Source of the DNA: Trichomonas vaginalis G3
Lineage: Eukaryota; Parabasalia; Trichomonadida; Trichomonadidae
Length of the DNA stretch: 64,000 nt
Reading direction: 5' to 3'
Assembly: GCF_026262505.1 (NCBI RefSeq)
Contig: NC_067203.1
Coordinates: forward strand, 11,718,001 to 11,782,000
Shown here: in pieces, positions 1-11,250 of the stretch
How positions within the stretch are numbered: the first letter of the stretch is position 1
How the letters are laid out: every line of letters starts with the position of its first letter
The notes under the pieces: generated by a model
The model's input: the letters and a program-made list of their open reading frames with translations, nothing else
What the model was told of the DNA's origin: nothing
The model's database searches: none
Translations under genes and position numbers: made by a program

Positions 1-1200
1 CCTTACATCAAATTCACTTAAATCTTTCTTCATGAAGTACGTCAGTAAGTTTGAATAAAACTCTTCATTAAAGCTTTCAATGAGATTTGAGAAATATTCG
101 TAATTTCCTTTGTATCTGCTGCTTACGTCAATGACAACAAATCTTCTGTCGTCTTTGTCAATCTTTACTGAGTTGAAGTTGTTAGATATCATGATGATAT
201 TACAAACATTCTCTATCTTTCTTACTGGTTGACACTTCTGATTTAAGTCCAACTGAGTCTCTGTTACTATTGACTTTAGTGCGTCGTGGTTCATGACCTT
301 AGACGTATCACATGAGCTTAGTTCATTGCATACGATGAGCTTCATGTTCTCAATAGCAGCATTGAATCTACCAACCACATTCTCTATTGCCGTTATATTA
401 TTGTTGGCGTACTTGCTAATGAGCTCGCATAGAACATTACTAAGTACATTCTTACCAGTTCCTTGCTTTCCTATTAACAAAAGTACTGTTCCAGTCTTTC
501 CACAAGGATTTTGAACGATGTAGGCGAACCAGTTCAAAACATACTCATAAAGCTCTTCATCCTCATTACATATGACATCGTGAACATGTTTCAAATATCC
601 TTCAATAACGCTTTCATCTACTTCATTCAGTACCTCATACTCATATCCTCTGAAATAGCTGTAGATGTCATCTCTTTCGTCAAAGAATCTCATGCCTGAC
701 TTCATAAGATAGTTCTTGTTCTGACCCGCTTCATAAATCATCAGTGCGTTCACATCCTTCTCCTCAATACGTCCTACATAAATACTCTTCATGAGCTTAT
801 TGAATTCCTTGCTATCTACTGACACAAGTGTTGTTGTGTCTCGTATTCCATCATAATCTTTCACTAGATATGTCATACGTGCTCCGTCAATAACAACAAC
901 ACATCTTCTTAAGTCATTTATAACACTAGCTATGTCAATACCTTCTTCACTCATGTACTTATTTCTTCTCAAGTCCTTTAGTGTGAAAGTGTCTCTAAGT
1001 TCTATTTCAAGCAATTCATTTACACATCCTTTGCAATACTTCTCTATAAAATATTTCTGTCGTTCTTTACTAAGTTTCTTAACAGCTCTGAAGAACCATG
1101 TGTTTTGACTCAAACATCCTTCACAACTTCTCTCATTCATTCCTAGTTCTTTCATGTCATTGACTTCTTCTGTAATGTTAGATGTTGTTGTTTCGCTCAT
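1..1200 (-). CDS. SF3 primase-helicase, partial, with the start of the 110-aa gene as its N-terminus
   Basis: This frame is open from an ATG at 1200 to the window edge. Its first 14 or so residues (MSETTTSNITEEVN) are those of the 110-aa element H protein, and from about residue 15 it follows the SF3 helicase from the CxxC region on, through the Walker A motif GKQGTGKN and the Walker B-like LIVCNE. The two parts meet in frame at the centre of the shortened inverted copy. The C-terminal part lies outside the window. Whether it is expressed is unknown; as it stands it would be a helicase without its first 200 or so residues. Confidence 0.6.
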   Translation of the reverse strand, partial: MSETTTSNITEEVNDMKELGMNERSCEGCLSQNTWFFRAVKKLSKERQKYFIEKYCKGCVNELLEIELRDTFTLKDLRRNKYMSEEGIDIASVINDLRRCVVVIDGARMTYLVKDYDGIRDTTTLVSVDSKEFNKLMKSIYVGRIEEKDVNALMIYEAGQNKNYLMKSGMRFFDERDDIYSYFRGYEYEVLNEVDESVIEGYLKHVHDVICNEDEELYEYVLNWFAYIVQNPCGKTGTVLLLIGKQGTGKNVLSNVLCELISKYANNNITAIENVVGRFNAAIENMKLIVCNELSSCDTSKVMNHDALKSIVTETQLDLNQKCQPVRKIENVCNIIMISNNFNSVKIDKDDRRFVVIDVSSRYKGNYEYFSNLIESFNEEFYSNLLTYFMKKDLSEFDVR

Positions 1201-1300
1201 GTTCTTTCACTAATGTTAAAAAGTTCTGTTGTACGAATTTTGAACAGAATTTAGAGCAGTTATGAAACAATGAAGTATTTTTACGCTATTGAAAGGAACT

Positions 1301-3926
1301 ATGAGAGTGAAGTACATGACAGCAATGACAAAAGGAACTAATATCAAACCTAATGAAATCGCTCACGAGGACATAGAGCTTAACAAGTACTTTGTGGAAT
1401 ATCTTATAAGTGAAGAGTATGTAAGACCTTACTTCATGTTTGACAGCATGAATGAGGATGTTATTTCATGGTTAAAGAATATAAGCAATGTTTTCGGTAA
1501 GTACGTCATAGATGACAAAGGTCTTGTTGTATTTTATGAGACAGCAATACGAACACAGGAACTAATGGATATTATGCATTCAACAGCAAAGAAAGGATTT
1601 AGTACTATTGGCATGAATGAACATTGCAGGAATGACATATACAACCTATGCTCACGAAAGCCTTACACAAAAGCAATACAAATGATAGAACATAAGTGTC
1701 TAAGGTCAGCAAATGAAATATTACTGTCAGTGGTTATGAAAGAACTGTTAGCAAAGATGAGTGGAAACAGCTATTCATATTAAGGAAGGACGTTGCTGAA
1801 CTAGTTAAACCTGTTGCACAAACATTGTTTCAGATAAGACCAGCAATGACTAAGAACCCTTTGACCTTAGTCAATGAGACCATAGAGGTTGAAGATAATG
1901 ACATGAAAGAACTAGGAATGAATGAGAGAAGTTGTGAAGGATGTTTGAGTCAAAACACATGGTTCTTCAGAGCTGTTAAGAAACTTAGTAAAGAACGACA
2001 GAAATATTTTATAGAGAAGTATTGCAAAGGATGTGTAAATGAATTGCTTGAAATAGAACTTAGAGACACTTTCACACTAAAGGACTTGAGAAGAAATAAG
2101 TACATGAGTGAAGAAGGTATTGACATAGCTAGTGTTATAAATGACTTAAGAAGATGTGTTGTTGTTATTGACGGAGCACGTATGACATATCTAGTGAAAG
2201 ATTATGATGGAATACGAGACACAACAACACTTGTGTCAGTAGATAGCAAGGAATTCAATAAGCTCATGAAGAGTATTTATGTAGGACGTATTGAGGAGAA
2301 GGATGTGAACGCACTGATGATTTATGAAGCGGGTCAGAACAAGAACTATCTTATGAAGTCAGGCATGAGATTCTTTGACGAAAGAGATGACATCTACAGC
2401 TATTTCAGAGGATATGAGTATGAGGTACTGAATGAAGTAGATGAAAGCGTTATTGAAGGATATTTGAAACATGTTCACGATGTCATATGTAATGAGGATG
2501 AAGAGCTTTATGAGTATGTTTTGAACTGGTTCGCCTACATCGTTCAAAATCCTTGTGGAAAGACTGGAACAGTACTTTTGTTAATAGGAAAGCAAGGAAC
2601 TGGTAAGAATGTACTTAGTAATGTTCTATGCGAGCTCATTAGCAAGTACGCCAACAATAATATAACGGCAATAGAGAATGTGGTTGGTAGATTCAATGCT
2701 GCTATTGAGAACATGAAGCTCATCGTATGCAATGAACTAAGCTCATGTGATACGTCTAAGGTCATGAACCACGACGCACTAAAGTCAATAGTAACAGAGA
2801 CTCAGTTGGACTTAAATCAGAAGTGTCAACCAGTAAGAAAGATAGAGAATGTTTGTAATATATCATCATGATATCTAACAACTTCAACTCAGTAAAGATT
2901 GACAAAGACGACAGAAGATTTGTTGTCATTGACGTAAGCAGCAGATACAAAGGAAATTACGAATATTTCTCAAATCTCATTGAAAGCTTTAATGAAGAGT
3001 TTTATTCAAACTTACTGACGTACTTCATGAAGAAAGATTTAAGTGAATTTGATGTAAGGAAGATACCATTCACCAGGGCTAAACAAGAACTCATCGAAAT
3101 GAACAAAACACCTTACCAAATGTTTTACGAGGAGTTCTATGAAAAGTTTGTATCCGGATGGAATTGTACAGAGTGCTACAGAAGATATAAAGAATTTGCG
3201 AAGGAGAATGAATTCTTTGCATGTAGTTCAAATGTATTTAGTGGCAAGATGAGAGAATTTGTGAAGAGAAGTAGAAAGCGAGACGGTTCTGCAAGAAGTT
3301 ATATTTACGAAGCAAGTATGATATTAGAAGGTCGTGGAAAGAAAGAAACAGTGAATTATGAGGAAGTGCTTGAAAAATTCATGGAGTACATGGGAAGCAA
3401 TATAACATACAACAAAGACATATACAGTGAGTTTAAGTACTACTGTGAACAGCATGAGATTGAAGTAATGAGTAAAGGAGACTTTGAAACGCTTATGAAA
3501 GACAGTAAGGAGGTCGTTCATGAGAACAGTATTGAAATAGTTCATGAGAACAGTGAGGAGGTCATACATGAGAACAGTGATGAAATAGTTCATGAGAACA
3601 GTGAGGAGGTCATACATGAGAACAGTGATGAAATAGTTCATGAGAACAGTGAGGAGGTCATACATGAGAACAGTGATGAAATAGTTCATGATGTCGTTCG
3701 TGAAGAAGCCATTGCAACAAAGAATGATATAAAGGATTTCATAGAACTTAACAAGGAGGAGTTTAAAGAAGGCTATGAAGTGAAAAGATGTGAAGAAGAT
3801 TTCTTGGCGTATTTGAAGAAAAAGAGACTAAAGCCAATGGCTCAAAATAAGTTTCAATCGATGTTTGAAAAGAAACGTTTGAGCTATGGTGGTGTAAGAA
3901 GCACATATTACTTTGTTAAGAAGTGA
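1301..3926 (+). pseudogene. SF3 primase-helicase of element H, broken copy
   Basis: This is the plus-strand copy of the element H helicase. It is nearly identical to the whole gene at 25173-27749 but carries about two breaks, so it is recorded as a fossil. All parts of the family can be recognised: the N-terminal region, the CxxC...CxxC segment, the SF3 motifs and the C-terminal acidic repeat. That repeat, built from EEVIHENS/DEIVHENS octads, has about eight units here against about six in the right-arm copy of the large element. The ATG at 1301 was chosen by analogy with the whole copy; the TTG four codons earlier is less likely to be the start. Confidence 0.8.
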
Positions 3927-4463
3927 GGACATTTATTTTTGTTGTTAGTGTTGAAGTTAGTACTTGATGTTAGTGTTGGAGTTTGTGTTTGTCATTTGTG
4001 TTTGTCATTTGTGCTGAAGTTAGTACTTGTCGTTAGTGTTGGAGTTTGTGTTTGTCATTTGTGCTGAAGTTAGTACTTGTCGTTAGTGTTGGAGTTTGTG
4101 TTTGTCATTTGTGTTGTCATTTGTGCTGAAGTTAGTACTTATCGTTAGTGTTGGAGTTTGTGTTTGTCATTTGTGCTGAAGTTTGTGTTGGAGTTTGTGT
4201 TTGTCATTTGTGTTTGTCATTTGTGCTGAAGTTAGTACTTATCGTTAGTGTTGGAGTTTGTGTTTGTTGTTAGTGTTTGTCATTTGTGCTGAAGTTAGTA
4301 CTTGATGTTAGTGTTGGAGTTTGTGTTTGTTGTTAGTGTTTGTCATTTGTGCTGAGGTTAGTACTTGTCGTTAGTGTTGGAGTTTGTGTTTGTTGTTAGT
4401 GTTTGTCATTTGTGCTGAGGTTAGTACTTGTCGTTAGTGTTGGAGTTTGTGTTTGTTGTTAGT
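3927..4463 (+). repeat. Minisatellite of about 50 bp downstream of the helicase
   Basis: This is a GT-rich array directly after the helicase stop. The units share GTTAGTGTTGGAGTTTG, GTGTTTGTCATTTGTGC and TGAAGTTAGTACTT, with internal gains and losses. The same array is much shorter in the two arms of the large element (6290-6445 and 27755-27917), so copy number varies freely. No gene is visible in it. Confidence 0.85.
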
Positions 4464-4480
4464 GAGAGAATAAATTAAAT

Positions 4481-4886
4481 CATGAACTTTGCCATGGTCT
4501 CTGTCCCTAGTAGTTTTCATTAAGTTCTGGAAATAATGAAAGTCATAAACTTTGCCATGGTCTCTGTCCCTAGTAGTTTTCATTATCTCACAGAGTTAAT
4601 GAAAGTCATACTTTCTATCAGATGAAGCATGCAGATGAACATAATGAAAGTTAGTGAGTTTGCCACGAGTTATGAATAAAATATTGGCATATTAGATGAG
4701 ATAGCTGATGAAACAGATGAAGATAAATTAAATCTTGGACTTTGCCACACTCTGTCCCTAGTTCCTCAAAATCCTTGACAACGTTGCTTAGAAATTTTGG
4801 TTCAAAACCTCATCTGATTTTAATCTGTTATGCTACCTGTTAAGTTTCGCGAGATTATAAATATCATGGAGTTATATAAAAAGGAG
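4481..4886 (+). repeat. Subterminal iteron-like block of element H
   Basis: Two direct copies of a motif of about 42 bp (ACTTTGCCATGGTCTCTG followed by TCCCTAGTAGTTTTCATTA) lie at 4481-4522 and 4543-4585. A diverged third (ACTTTGCCACACTCTGTCCC) starts near 4738. The rest of the block up to 4886 (GTTAAGTTTCGCGAGATTAT and flanks) is highly conserved in all three copies of the region. No coding sequence is seen. Conservation and position suggest a role in replication or mobility; that is inference. Confidence 0.55.
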
Positions 4887-5119
4887 AGTTAGTATACATA
4901 TCTTGGGTACGGCGGCACTGCGTTCCACCTTACCCAACATAACAGTTTGACACTTTACAAAACCGTTAACGTATATTTTACAACACAAACGCAAACGACA
5001 ACACTAACTTAACCTTAAATATTTACAAAACCACCAACCACTTCACCTCACTAACGTTTTCGCTAACTACTTCACTAATGAAAAAATAAACGTTCTCACT
5101 AACGTTCCCACTAATGTTC

Positions 5120-5446
5120 TCACTTACAAAAGTATTGCAACTCCTCCCATTGCTGTGCTTCACATAACAGCTCATAATCTTCAGTATCGCTGCTGTCACT
5201 CCAATCGTCAGAGTCAAAGTCACTGTCAAAATGAATGTTAGTAAGTTTTGACAAAGCTAATGAAACACGTTTACCGTTTGTATCTATTGCTTTTATATAT
5301 CTCCCATTATGTTTGTTGTCATAAACGCTCAAACTAACTTTACCCTTTCTCCCTCGTATCTGATAGAATGTATTTTCACGAGGAACGAAGAACAAATTCT
5401 TGAACTCATGACCGTTGTAGTTTGTTATCTCAATAGTTTTCGTCAT
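5120..5446 (-). CDS. 126-aa-family small protein of element H (left arm)
   Basis: From the ATG at 5446 the protein is 108 aa long; an upstream ATG would add 18 residues rich in F and I, which is less likely. It opens with MTKTIEITNYNGHEF, has the core FFVPRENTFYQIRGRKG, then a GKRV-x-L segment, and ends in an acidic serine/aspartate tail. The same core pattern, aromatic-rich beta strands ending in GKRV and KL, is found in the 110-aa and 123-aa proteins of the element, so the three form a family. The right-arm copy is at 28761-29087. It lies 76 bp downstream of the 78-aa gene on the same strand, as if in one transcription unit. Function unknown. Confidence 0.65.
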   Translation of the reverse strand: MTKTIEITNYNGHEFKNLFFVPRENTFYQIRGRKGKVSLSVYDNKHNGRYIKAIDTNGKRVSLALSKLTNIHFDSDFDSDDWSDSSDTEDYELLCEAQQWEELQYFCK

Positions 5447-5521
5447 TACATCCAAATAAAAATTTTCAGTAAAAATAAAACTAATGTTAAAATTTCTCAT
5501 AACATAAACGTTCTCATTGCT

Positions 5522-5758
5522 TTATAACTCTCTTCCTTTCTCCAACTCTTCTAACTTCTTCTTAAGTTCAGCAATGTTGTCCTCATGAAGTTTAATCTTT
5601 CTCAAAATTCCTTCTTTATCTAATGGTTGCTTTATCTTTCTAAACTGAACTCTACCATCCTTCATAGTATGAATGTAAAAACCTTCTGGAATAATTCCTG
5701 ATTTAATGTATTCTACCAAAAACTTTTGTTTCATTGCTTCAGTGACTTTATTTGTCAT
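5522..5758 (-). CDS. 78-aa coiled-coil protein of element H (left arm)
   Basis: This is a small basic protein. Residues 1-45 form a compact segment (FLVEYIKSGIIPEGFYIHTM, then KDGRVQFRKIKQ) and residues 50-78 a charged coiled coil (ELKKKLEELEK). The same pattern, [IL][IV]E-x2-[RK]SG, a K[DN]G turn and a K-x-KQ basic strand followed by a coiled coil, occurs in a gene of the nearby Polinton at 52012-52595, so the two are probably homologous. Identical copies lie at 28449-28685 and, with a different C-terminus, at 29437-29679. The start is the only ATG near the 5' end. Function unknown; a DNA-binding or replication accessory role would suit the context. Confidence 0.7.
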   Translation of the reverse strand: MTNKVTEAMKQKFLVEYIKSGIIPEGFYIHTMKDGRVQFRKIKQPLDKEGILRKIKLHEDNIAELKKKLEELEKGREL

Positions 5759-6453
5759 TTTACTCTAAGGTGAAGCTAGCACAGCGATAATGGATTTCAT
5801 GACTTTTTAGTATTTCATGCAATCTTAACAGATAGCCTTACAAGTACTTCGAGTGTCCCTAGCTGTCCCTCCTTTTTATATAACTCCATGATATTTATAA
5901 TCTCGCGAAACTTAACAGGTAGCATAACAGATTAAAATCAGATGAGGTTTTGAACCAAAATTTCTAAGCAACGTTGTCAAGGATTTTGAGGAACTAGGGA
6001 CAGAGTGTGGCAAAGTCCAAGATTTAATTTATCTTCATCTGTTTCATCAACTATCTCATCTAATATGCCAATATTTTATTCATAACTCGTGGCAAACTCA
6101 CTAACTTTCGTTATGTTCATCTGCATGCTTCATCTGATAGAAAGTATGACTTTCATTAACTCTGTGAGATAATGAAAACTACTAGGGACAGAGACCATGG
6201 CAAAGTTTATGACTTTCATTATTTCCAGAACTTAATGAAAACTACTAGGGACAGAGACCATGGCAAAGTTCATGATTTAATTTATTCTCTCACTAACAAC
6301 AAACACTAACATTAAGTACTAACTTCAGCACAAATGACAAACGCTAACATCAAGTACTAACTCCAACACTAACATCAAGTACTAACTTCAACTCTAACAA
6401 CAAACACAAACAACAAACACAAACTCCAACACTAACGACAAAAATAAATGTCC
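5759..6453 (-). other. Non-coding subterminal block and short GT minisatellite, left arm
   Basis: The block holds, in inverted orientation, the same sequences as 3927-4886: the GT-rich 50-bp array next to the helicase stop (about 6290-6445), two iterons (6169-6270), a diverged iteron near 5989-6024 and the CGCGAAACTTAACAGGTAG segment. Between the iterons and the 78-aa gene lies a conserved TGTCCCTAGCTGTCCCTCC segment. No gene is visible. Confidence 0.6.
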
Positions 6454-9027
6454 TCACTTCTTAACAAAGTAATATGTGCTTCTTACACCACCATAGCTCA
6501 AACGTTTCTTTTCAAACATCGATTGAAACTTATTTTGAGCCATTGGCTTTAGTCTCTTTTTCTTCAAATACGCCAAGAAATCTTCTTCACATCTTTTCAC
6601 TTCATAGCCTTCTTTAAACTCCTCCTTGTTAAGTTCTATGAAATCCTTTATATCATTCTTTGTTGCAATGGCTTCTTCACGAACGACATCATGAACTATT
6701 TCATCACTGTTCTCATGTATGACCTCCTCACTGTTTCATGAACTATTTCATCACTGGTTCTCCATGTACTGACCCATAACTATTATAATTATTTCATACT
6801 GTTCTCATATGAACGACCTCCTTACTGTCTTTCATAAGCGTTTCAAAGTCTTCTTTCTCATTACTTCAATCTCATGCTGTTCACAGTAGTACTTAAACTC
6901 ACTGTATATGTCTTTGTTGTATGTTATATTGCTTCCCATGTACTCCATGAATTTTTCAAGCACTTCCTCATAATTCACTGTTTCTTTCTTTCCACGACCT
7001 TCTAATATCATACTTGCTTCGTAAATATAACTTCTTGCAGAACCGTCTCGCTTTCTACTTCTCTTCACAAATTCTCTCATCTTGCCACCAAATACATTTG
7101 AACTACATGCAAAGAATTCATTCTCCTTCGCAAATTCTTTATATCTTCTGTAGCACTCTGTACAATTCCATCCGGATACAAACTTTTCATAGAACTCCTC
7201 GTAAAACATTTGGTAAGGTGTTTTGTTCATTTCGATGAGTTCTTGTTTAGCCCTGGTGAATGGTATCTTCCTTACATCAAATTCACTTAAATCTTTCTTC
7301 ATGAAGTACGTCAGTAAGTTTGAATAAAACTCTTCATTAAAGCTTTCAATGAGATTTGAGAAATATTCGTAATTTCCTTTGTATCTGCTGCTTACGTCAA
7401 TGACAACAAATCTTCTGTCGTCTTTGTCAATCTTTACTGAGTTGAAGTTGTTAGATATCATGATGATATTACAAACATTCTCTATCTTTCTTACTGGCTG
7501 ACACTTCTGATTTAAGTCCAACTGAGTCTCTGTTACTATTGACTTTAGTGCGTCGTGGTTCATGACCTTAGACGTATCACATGAGCTTAGTTCATTGCAT
7601 ACGATGAGCTTCATGTTCTCAATAGCAGCATTGAATCTACCAACCACATTCTCTATTGCCGTTATATTATTGTTGGCGTACTTGCTAATGAGCTCGCATA
7701 GAACATTACTAAGTACATTCTTACCAGTTCCTTGCTTTCCTATTAACAAAAGTACTGTTCCAGTCTTTCCACAAGGATTTTGAACGATGTAGGCGAACCA
7801 GTTCAAAACATACTCATAAAGCTCTTCATCCTCATTACATATGACATCGTGAACATGTTTCAAATATCCTTCAATAACGTTCTCATCTACTTCATTCAGT
7901 ACCTCATACTCATATCCTCTGAAATAGCTGTAAATGTCATCTCTTTCGTCAAAGAATCTCATGCCTGACTTCATAAGATAGTTCTTGTTCTGACCCGCTT
8001 CATAAATCATCAGTGCGTTCACATCCTTCTCCTCAATACGTCCTACATAAACACTCTTCATGAGCTTATTGAATTCCTTGCTATCTACTGACACAAGTGT
8101 TGTTGTGTCTCGTATTCCATCATAATCTTTCACTAGATATGTCATACGTGCTCCGTCAATAACGACAACACATCTTCTTAAGTCATTTATAACACTAACT
8201 ATGTCAATACCTTCTTCACTCATGTACTTATTTCTTCTCAAGTCCTTTAGTGTGAAAGTGTCTCTAAGTTCTATTTCAAGCAATTCATTTACATGTCCTT
8301 TGCAATACTTCTCTATAAAATATTTCTGTCGTTCTTTACTAAGTTTCTTAACAACTCTGAAGAACCATGTGTTTTGACTCAAACATCCTTCACAACTTCT
8401 CTCATTCATTCCTAGTTCTTTCATGTCATTATCTTCAACCTCTATGGTCTCATTGACTAAGGTCAAAGGGTTCTTAGTCATTGCTGGTCTTATCTGAAAC
8501 AATGTTTGTGCAACAGGTTTAACTAGTTCAGCAACGTCCTTCCTTAATATGAATAGCTGTTTCCACTCATCTTTGCTAACAGTTCTTTCATAACCACTGA
8601 CAGTAATGATTTCATTTGCTGACCTTAGACACTTATGTTCTATCATTTGTATTGCTTTTGTGTAAGGCTTTCGTGAGCATAGGTTGTATATGTCATTCCT
8701 GCAATGTTCATTCATGCCAATAGTACTAAATCCTTTCTTTGCTGTTGAATGCATAATATCCATTAGTTCCTGTGTTCGTATTGCTGTCTCATAAAATACA
8801 ACAAGACCTTTGTCATCTATGACGTACTTACCGAAAACATTGCTTATATTCTTTAACCATGAAATAACATCCTCATTCATGCTGTCAAACATGAAGTAAG
8901 GTCTTACATACTCTTCACTTATAAGATACTCCACAAAGTACTTGTTAAGCTCTATGTCCTCGTGAGCGATTTCATTAGGTTTGATATTAGTTCCTTTTGT
9001 CATTGCTGTCATGTACTTCACTCTCAT
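6454..9027 (-). pseudogene. SF3 primase-helicase of element H, left-arm copy, broken
   Basis: This is the inverted counterpart of the whole gene at 25173-27749 and almost identical over its first 730 codons, including the Walker A (GKQGTGKN), Walker B-like and sensor regions. It is broken by a few changes in the part encoding the C-terminal acidic repeat and is recorded as a fossil. It is transcribed outwards, away from the divergently placed 110-aa gene at 9128; the 100-bp gap between them is conserved in all copies and probably holds promoters for both. Confidence 0.8.
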
Positions 9028-9127
9028 AGTTCCTTTCAATAGCGTAAAAATACTTCATTGTTTCATAACTGCTCTAAATTCTGTTCAAAATTCGTACAAC
9101 ATAACTTTTTATCATTAGTGAAAGAAC

Positions 9128-9460
9128 ATGAGCGAAACAACAACATCTAACATTACAGAAGAAGTCAATGACAATGCCGATGAAAACATTACAGAAGGAG
9201 CTAGTGAAAATATTGACGAGTTCGTTGATGAAATATCTGACGAAGCTGTTGAAATAACAGCTTATGGTAAGCATTCGTTTGAGTTCTACTACTATGTTGA
9301 GAATGAGGACGCATTCTATTATTATACAGGTCTTAACTATCGAAAACTTCATATAAACTTTACAAAAACAGGTGCTGCTTATGTTTGTATGATAGATACA
9401 GAAAACAAGAGAGTAATCTTATGCATAAACAAATTCAAACGCTTGTACGGCTTCATGTAG
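9128..9460 (+). CDS. 110-aa small acidic protein of element H (left arm)
   Basis: It starts MSETTTSNITEEVNDNAD. An acidic, asparagine-rich leader of about 40 residues is followed by a 65-residue core, EITAYGKHSFEFYYYVENED through INKFKRLYGF. The core follows the same pattern as the 108- and 95-aa proteins near the element ends (Y-x2-H-x-F, aromatic strand, central beta strands, K[RL]V, K-x-x-x-YGF). It is divergent from the helicase, and an identical copy is in the right arm at 24741-25073. Only its first codons remain in the shortened copy near 1163-1200. Function unknown; I do not recognise the fold. Confidence 0.7.
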   Translation: MSETTTSNITEEVNDNADENITEGASENIDEFVDEISDEAVEITAYGKHSFEFYYYVENEDAFYYYTGLNYRKLHINFTKTGAAYVCMIDTENKRVILCINKFKRLYGFM

Positions 9461-10318
9461 GACAAACATTATTTTTCAACACTAACGCCAACACATAGGA
9501 CATACGTTCATGACTAACATTACTGTATAACATAAATGTTTTGTCATAGATTTCATCGTAAATGTTTTGTCATGATTTCATCGTACATGTTTTGTCAAGG
9601 TTTCTTCGTATATGCTTTGTCATGATTTAATCGTATATGTTTTGTCATGATTTCTTCATCGTATATGTTTTGTCATGACTTCTTCATCGTAAATGTTTTA
9701 TCAAGACTTCTTCGTAATGAACGTATATGTTTTGTCAAGACTTCTTCGTATATGTTTTGTCATGACCTCATCGTAAATGTTTTGTCATGACCTCATCGTA
9801 AATGTTTTGTCATGATTTTATCGTAAATGTTTTGTCAAAACTTCATCGTATATGCTTTGTCAAGGTTTCTTCGTAAATGTTTTGTCAAGGTTTCTTCGTA
9901 TATGTTTTGTCAAGACTTCTTCGTATATGTTTTGTCAAGACTTTTTCGTATATGTTTTGTCAAGACTTCTTCGTATATGTTTTGTCATGATTTAATCGTA
10001 TATGTTTTGTCATGACTTCTTCGTAATGAACGTATATGCTTTGTCAAGGTTTCTTCGTATATGCTTTGTCATGACCTCATCGTAAATGTTTTGTTATGAC
10101 CTCATGGAACTTAAACGTAAATGTTTTGTTATGACCTCATGGAACTTAAACGTAAATGTTTTGTCATGACCTCATCGTAAATGTTTTGTCATGACCTCAT
10201 GGAACTTAAACGTAAATGTTTTGTCATGACCTCATCGTAAATGTTTTGTCATGACCTCATCGTAAATGTTTTGTCATGACCTCATCGTAAATGTTTTGTT
10301 ATGACCTCATCGTATATG

Positions 10319-10551
10319 TTTTGTGAAGAATATAGCAACCGCCGGAATTCAGACGGTTGCTTTTTATACAAAATTCACACAGGAAAATTCTTGAGTTTTG
10401 GTTGAAAGAATACGGTGGAGCCAAAAGTGGCTCGACCTCAAAACAAGCATTTTATGAGCTTACAAAGGGTGTTATGAATGAATTCAAAGGTATTTGCATA
10501 CATCCTGACCTCGTTCATTTTGTTGTTGAATTCAGCAAAAATAATGTTTAG
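10319..10551 (+). pseudogene. KilA-N-like remnant, unit 1
   Basis: The first 60 bp match, almost base for base, the part of the Polinton KilA-N gene (49278-49940) around its EcoRI-centred palindrome. The next 195 bp read as a KilA-N-like segment with ILEFWLKEYGG and IHPDLVHFVVEFSK, the latter fitting the conserved (V/I)-(H/D)-P-(D/R)-L motif of KilA-N domains. It is too short for a complete domain and is broken. It sits isolated within the 25-bp array and is copied with each large tandem unit. Confidence 0.6.
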
Positions 10552-10660
10552 GGTAGATGGTTTTTAGGTGTCACTACGTCACCATGTGTCACCAGGTCAT
10601 TTAACTTCTCTTAAAATTACTGACAACATGACATTTAGACAACAGTCCAAGAAATAAACT
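10552..10660 (+). other. Conserved non-repeat block after the KilA-N remnant
   Basis: The block reads TAGGTGTCACTACGTCACC, CATGTGTCACCAGGTCA, then ACTGACAACATGACATTTAG and ACAACAGTCCAAGAAATAAA. A clearly related block lies in the Polinton at about 47164-47265 (GTCACCAGGTCAC, GACAACATGACATTTTGACA, GGAAATAAACTTC) and, inverted, near 50120-50216. It recurs with each large unit (12865, 16803) and in the right arm (about 24020-24128). No coding potential is evident; a shared cis-acting role is possible. Confidence 0.5.
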
Positions 10661-11117
10661 TCATCGTATATGTTTTGTCAAACATGAACGTATATGTTTT
10701 GTCAAAACTTCTTCATATATGTTTTGTCATGATTTCTTCATCGTAATGAGTGTAAATGTTTTGTCATGATTTCATCATCGTAATGAGCATAAATGTTTTG
10801 TCGAAACTTCATCGTACATGTTTTGTCAAACATGAACATAAATGTTTTGTCATAGATTTCATCGTACATGTTTTGTCAAATATGAACGTAAATGTTTTGT
10901 CAAGACTTCTTCGTAAATGTTTTGTCATAGATTTCATCGTATATTCTTTGTCAAACATGAACGTAAATGTTTTGTCAAGACTTCTTCATCGTAATGAGCG
11001 TATATGTTTTGTCAAGGTTTCTTCGTAAATGTTTTGTCATGATTTCATCGTAAATGTTTTGTTATGACCTCATCGTATATGTTTTGTCAAACATGAATGT
11101 AAATGTTTTGTCATGAT

Positions 11118-11250
11118 TTAATCGTAATGAGTGTAAATGATTTCATATAATTGCTTACCTCGGAAAACCGAGAGAAGAGATTCCATATGAAAATCGCAAG
11201 AATTTGGCTCCTGGTTTGAAATATTATTATGTTCATAGACTTCATCGTAT
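11118..11250 (+). other. Conserved 110-bp island inside the 25-bp array
   Basis: A non-repeat island containing TTGCTTACCTCGGAAAACCG (a 5-bp stem CTCGG/CCGAG with an AAAA loop) and GCAAGAATTTGGCTCCTGG. It is copied at 13435, 17373 and, inverted, at 23480-23600. It has no convincing reading frame. It might be a remnant of another gene or a structural site; the sequence alone does not decide. Confidence 0.4.

Larger units (their letters stand above)
1..4886. mobile_element. Element H, shortened copy (H1)
   Basis: Bases 1-1200 are helicase DNA on the minus strand and bases 1275-3926 are the same helicase on the plus strand, so the copy has the same head-to-head design as the larger copy beside it but lacks the long repeat-rich centre. 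After the plus-strand helicase come a 50-bp minisatellite and the subterminal iteron block, and the copy stops against the terminus of the next element near 4886. Its left part continues beyond the window. The element is treated as a virus-like fossil: the plus-strand gene is broken. Family assignment rests on the SF3 helicase and on DNA identity with 4887-30286. Confidence 0.75.

Noticed and set aside
293-699. Plus-strand frames of 62-74 residues repeated at 7562, 7780 and, on the other strand, near 2359, 2544, 26232 and 26417.
   Set aside because: They are antisense shadows of the conserved SF3 helicase core.
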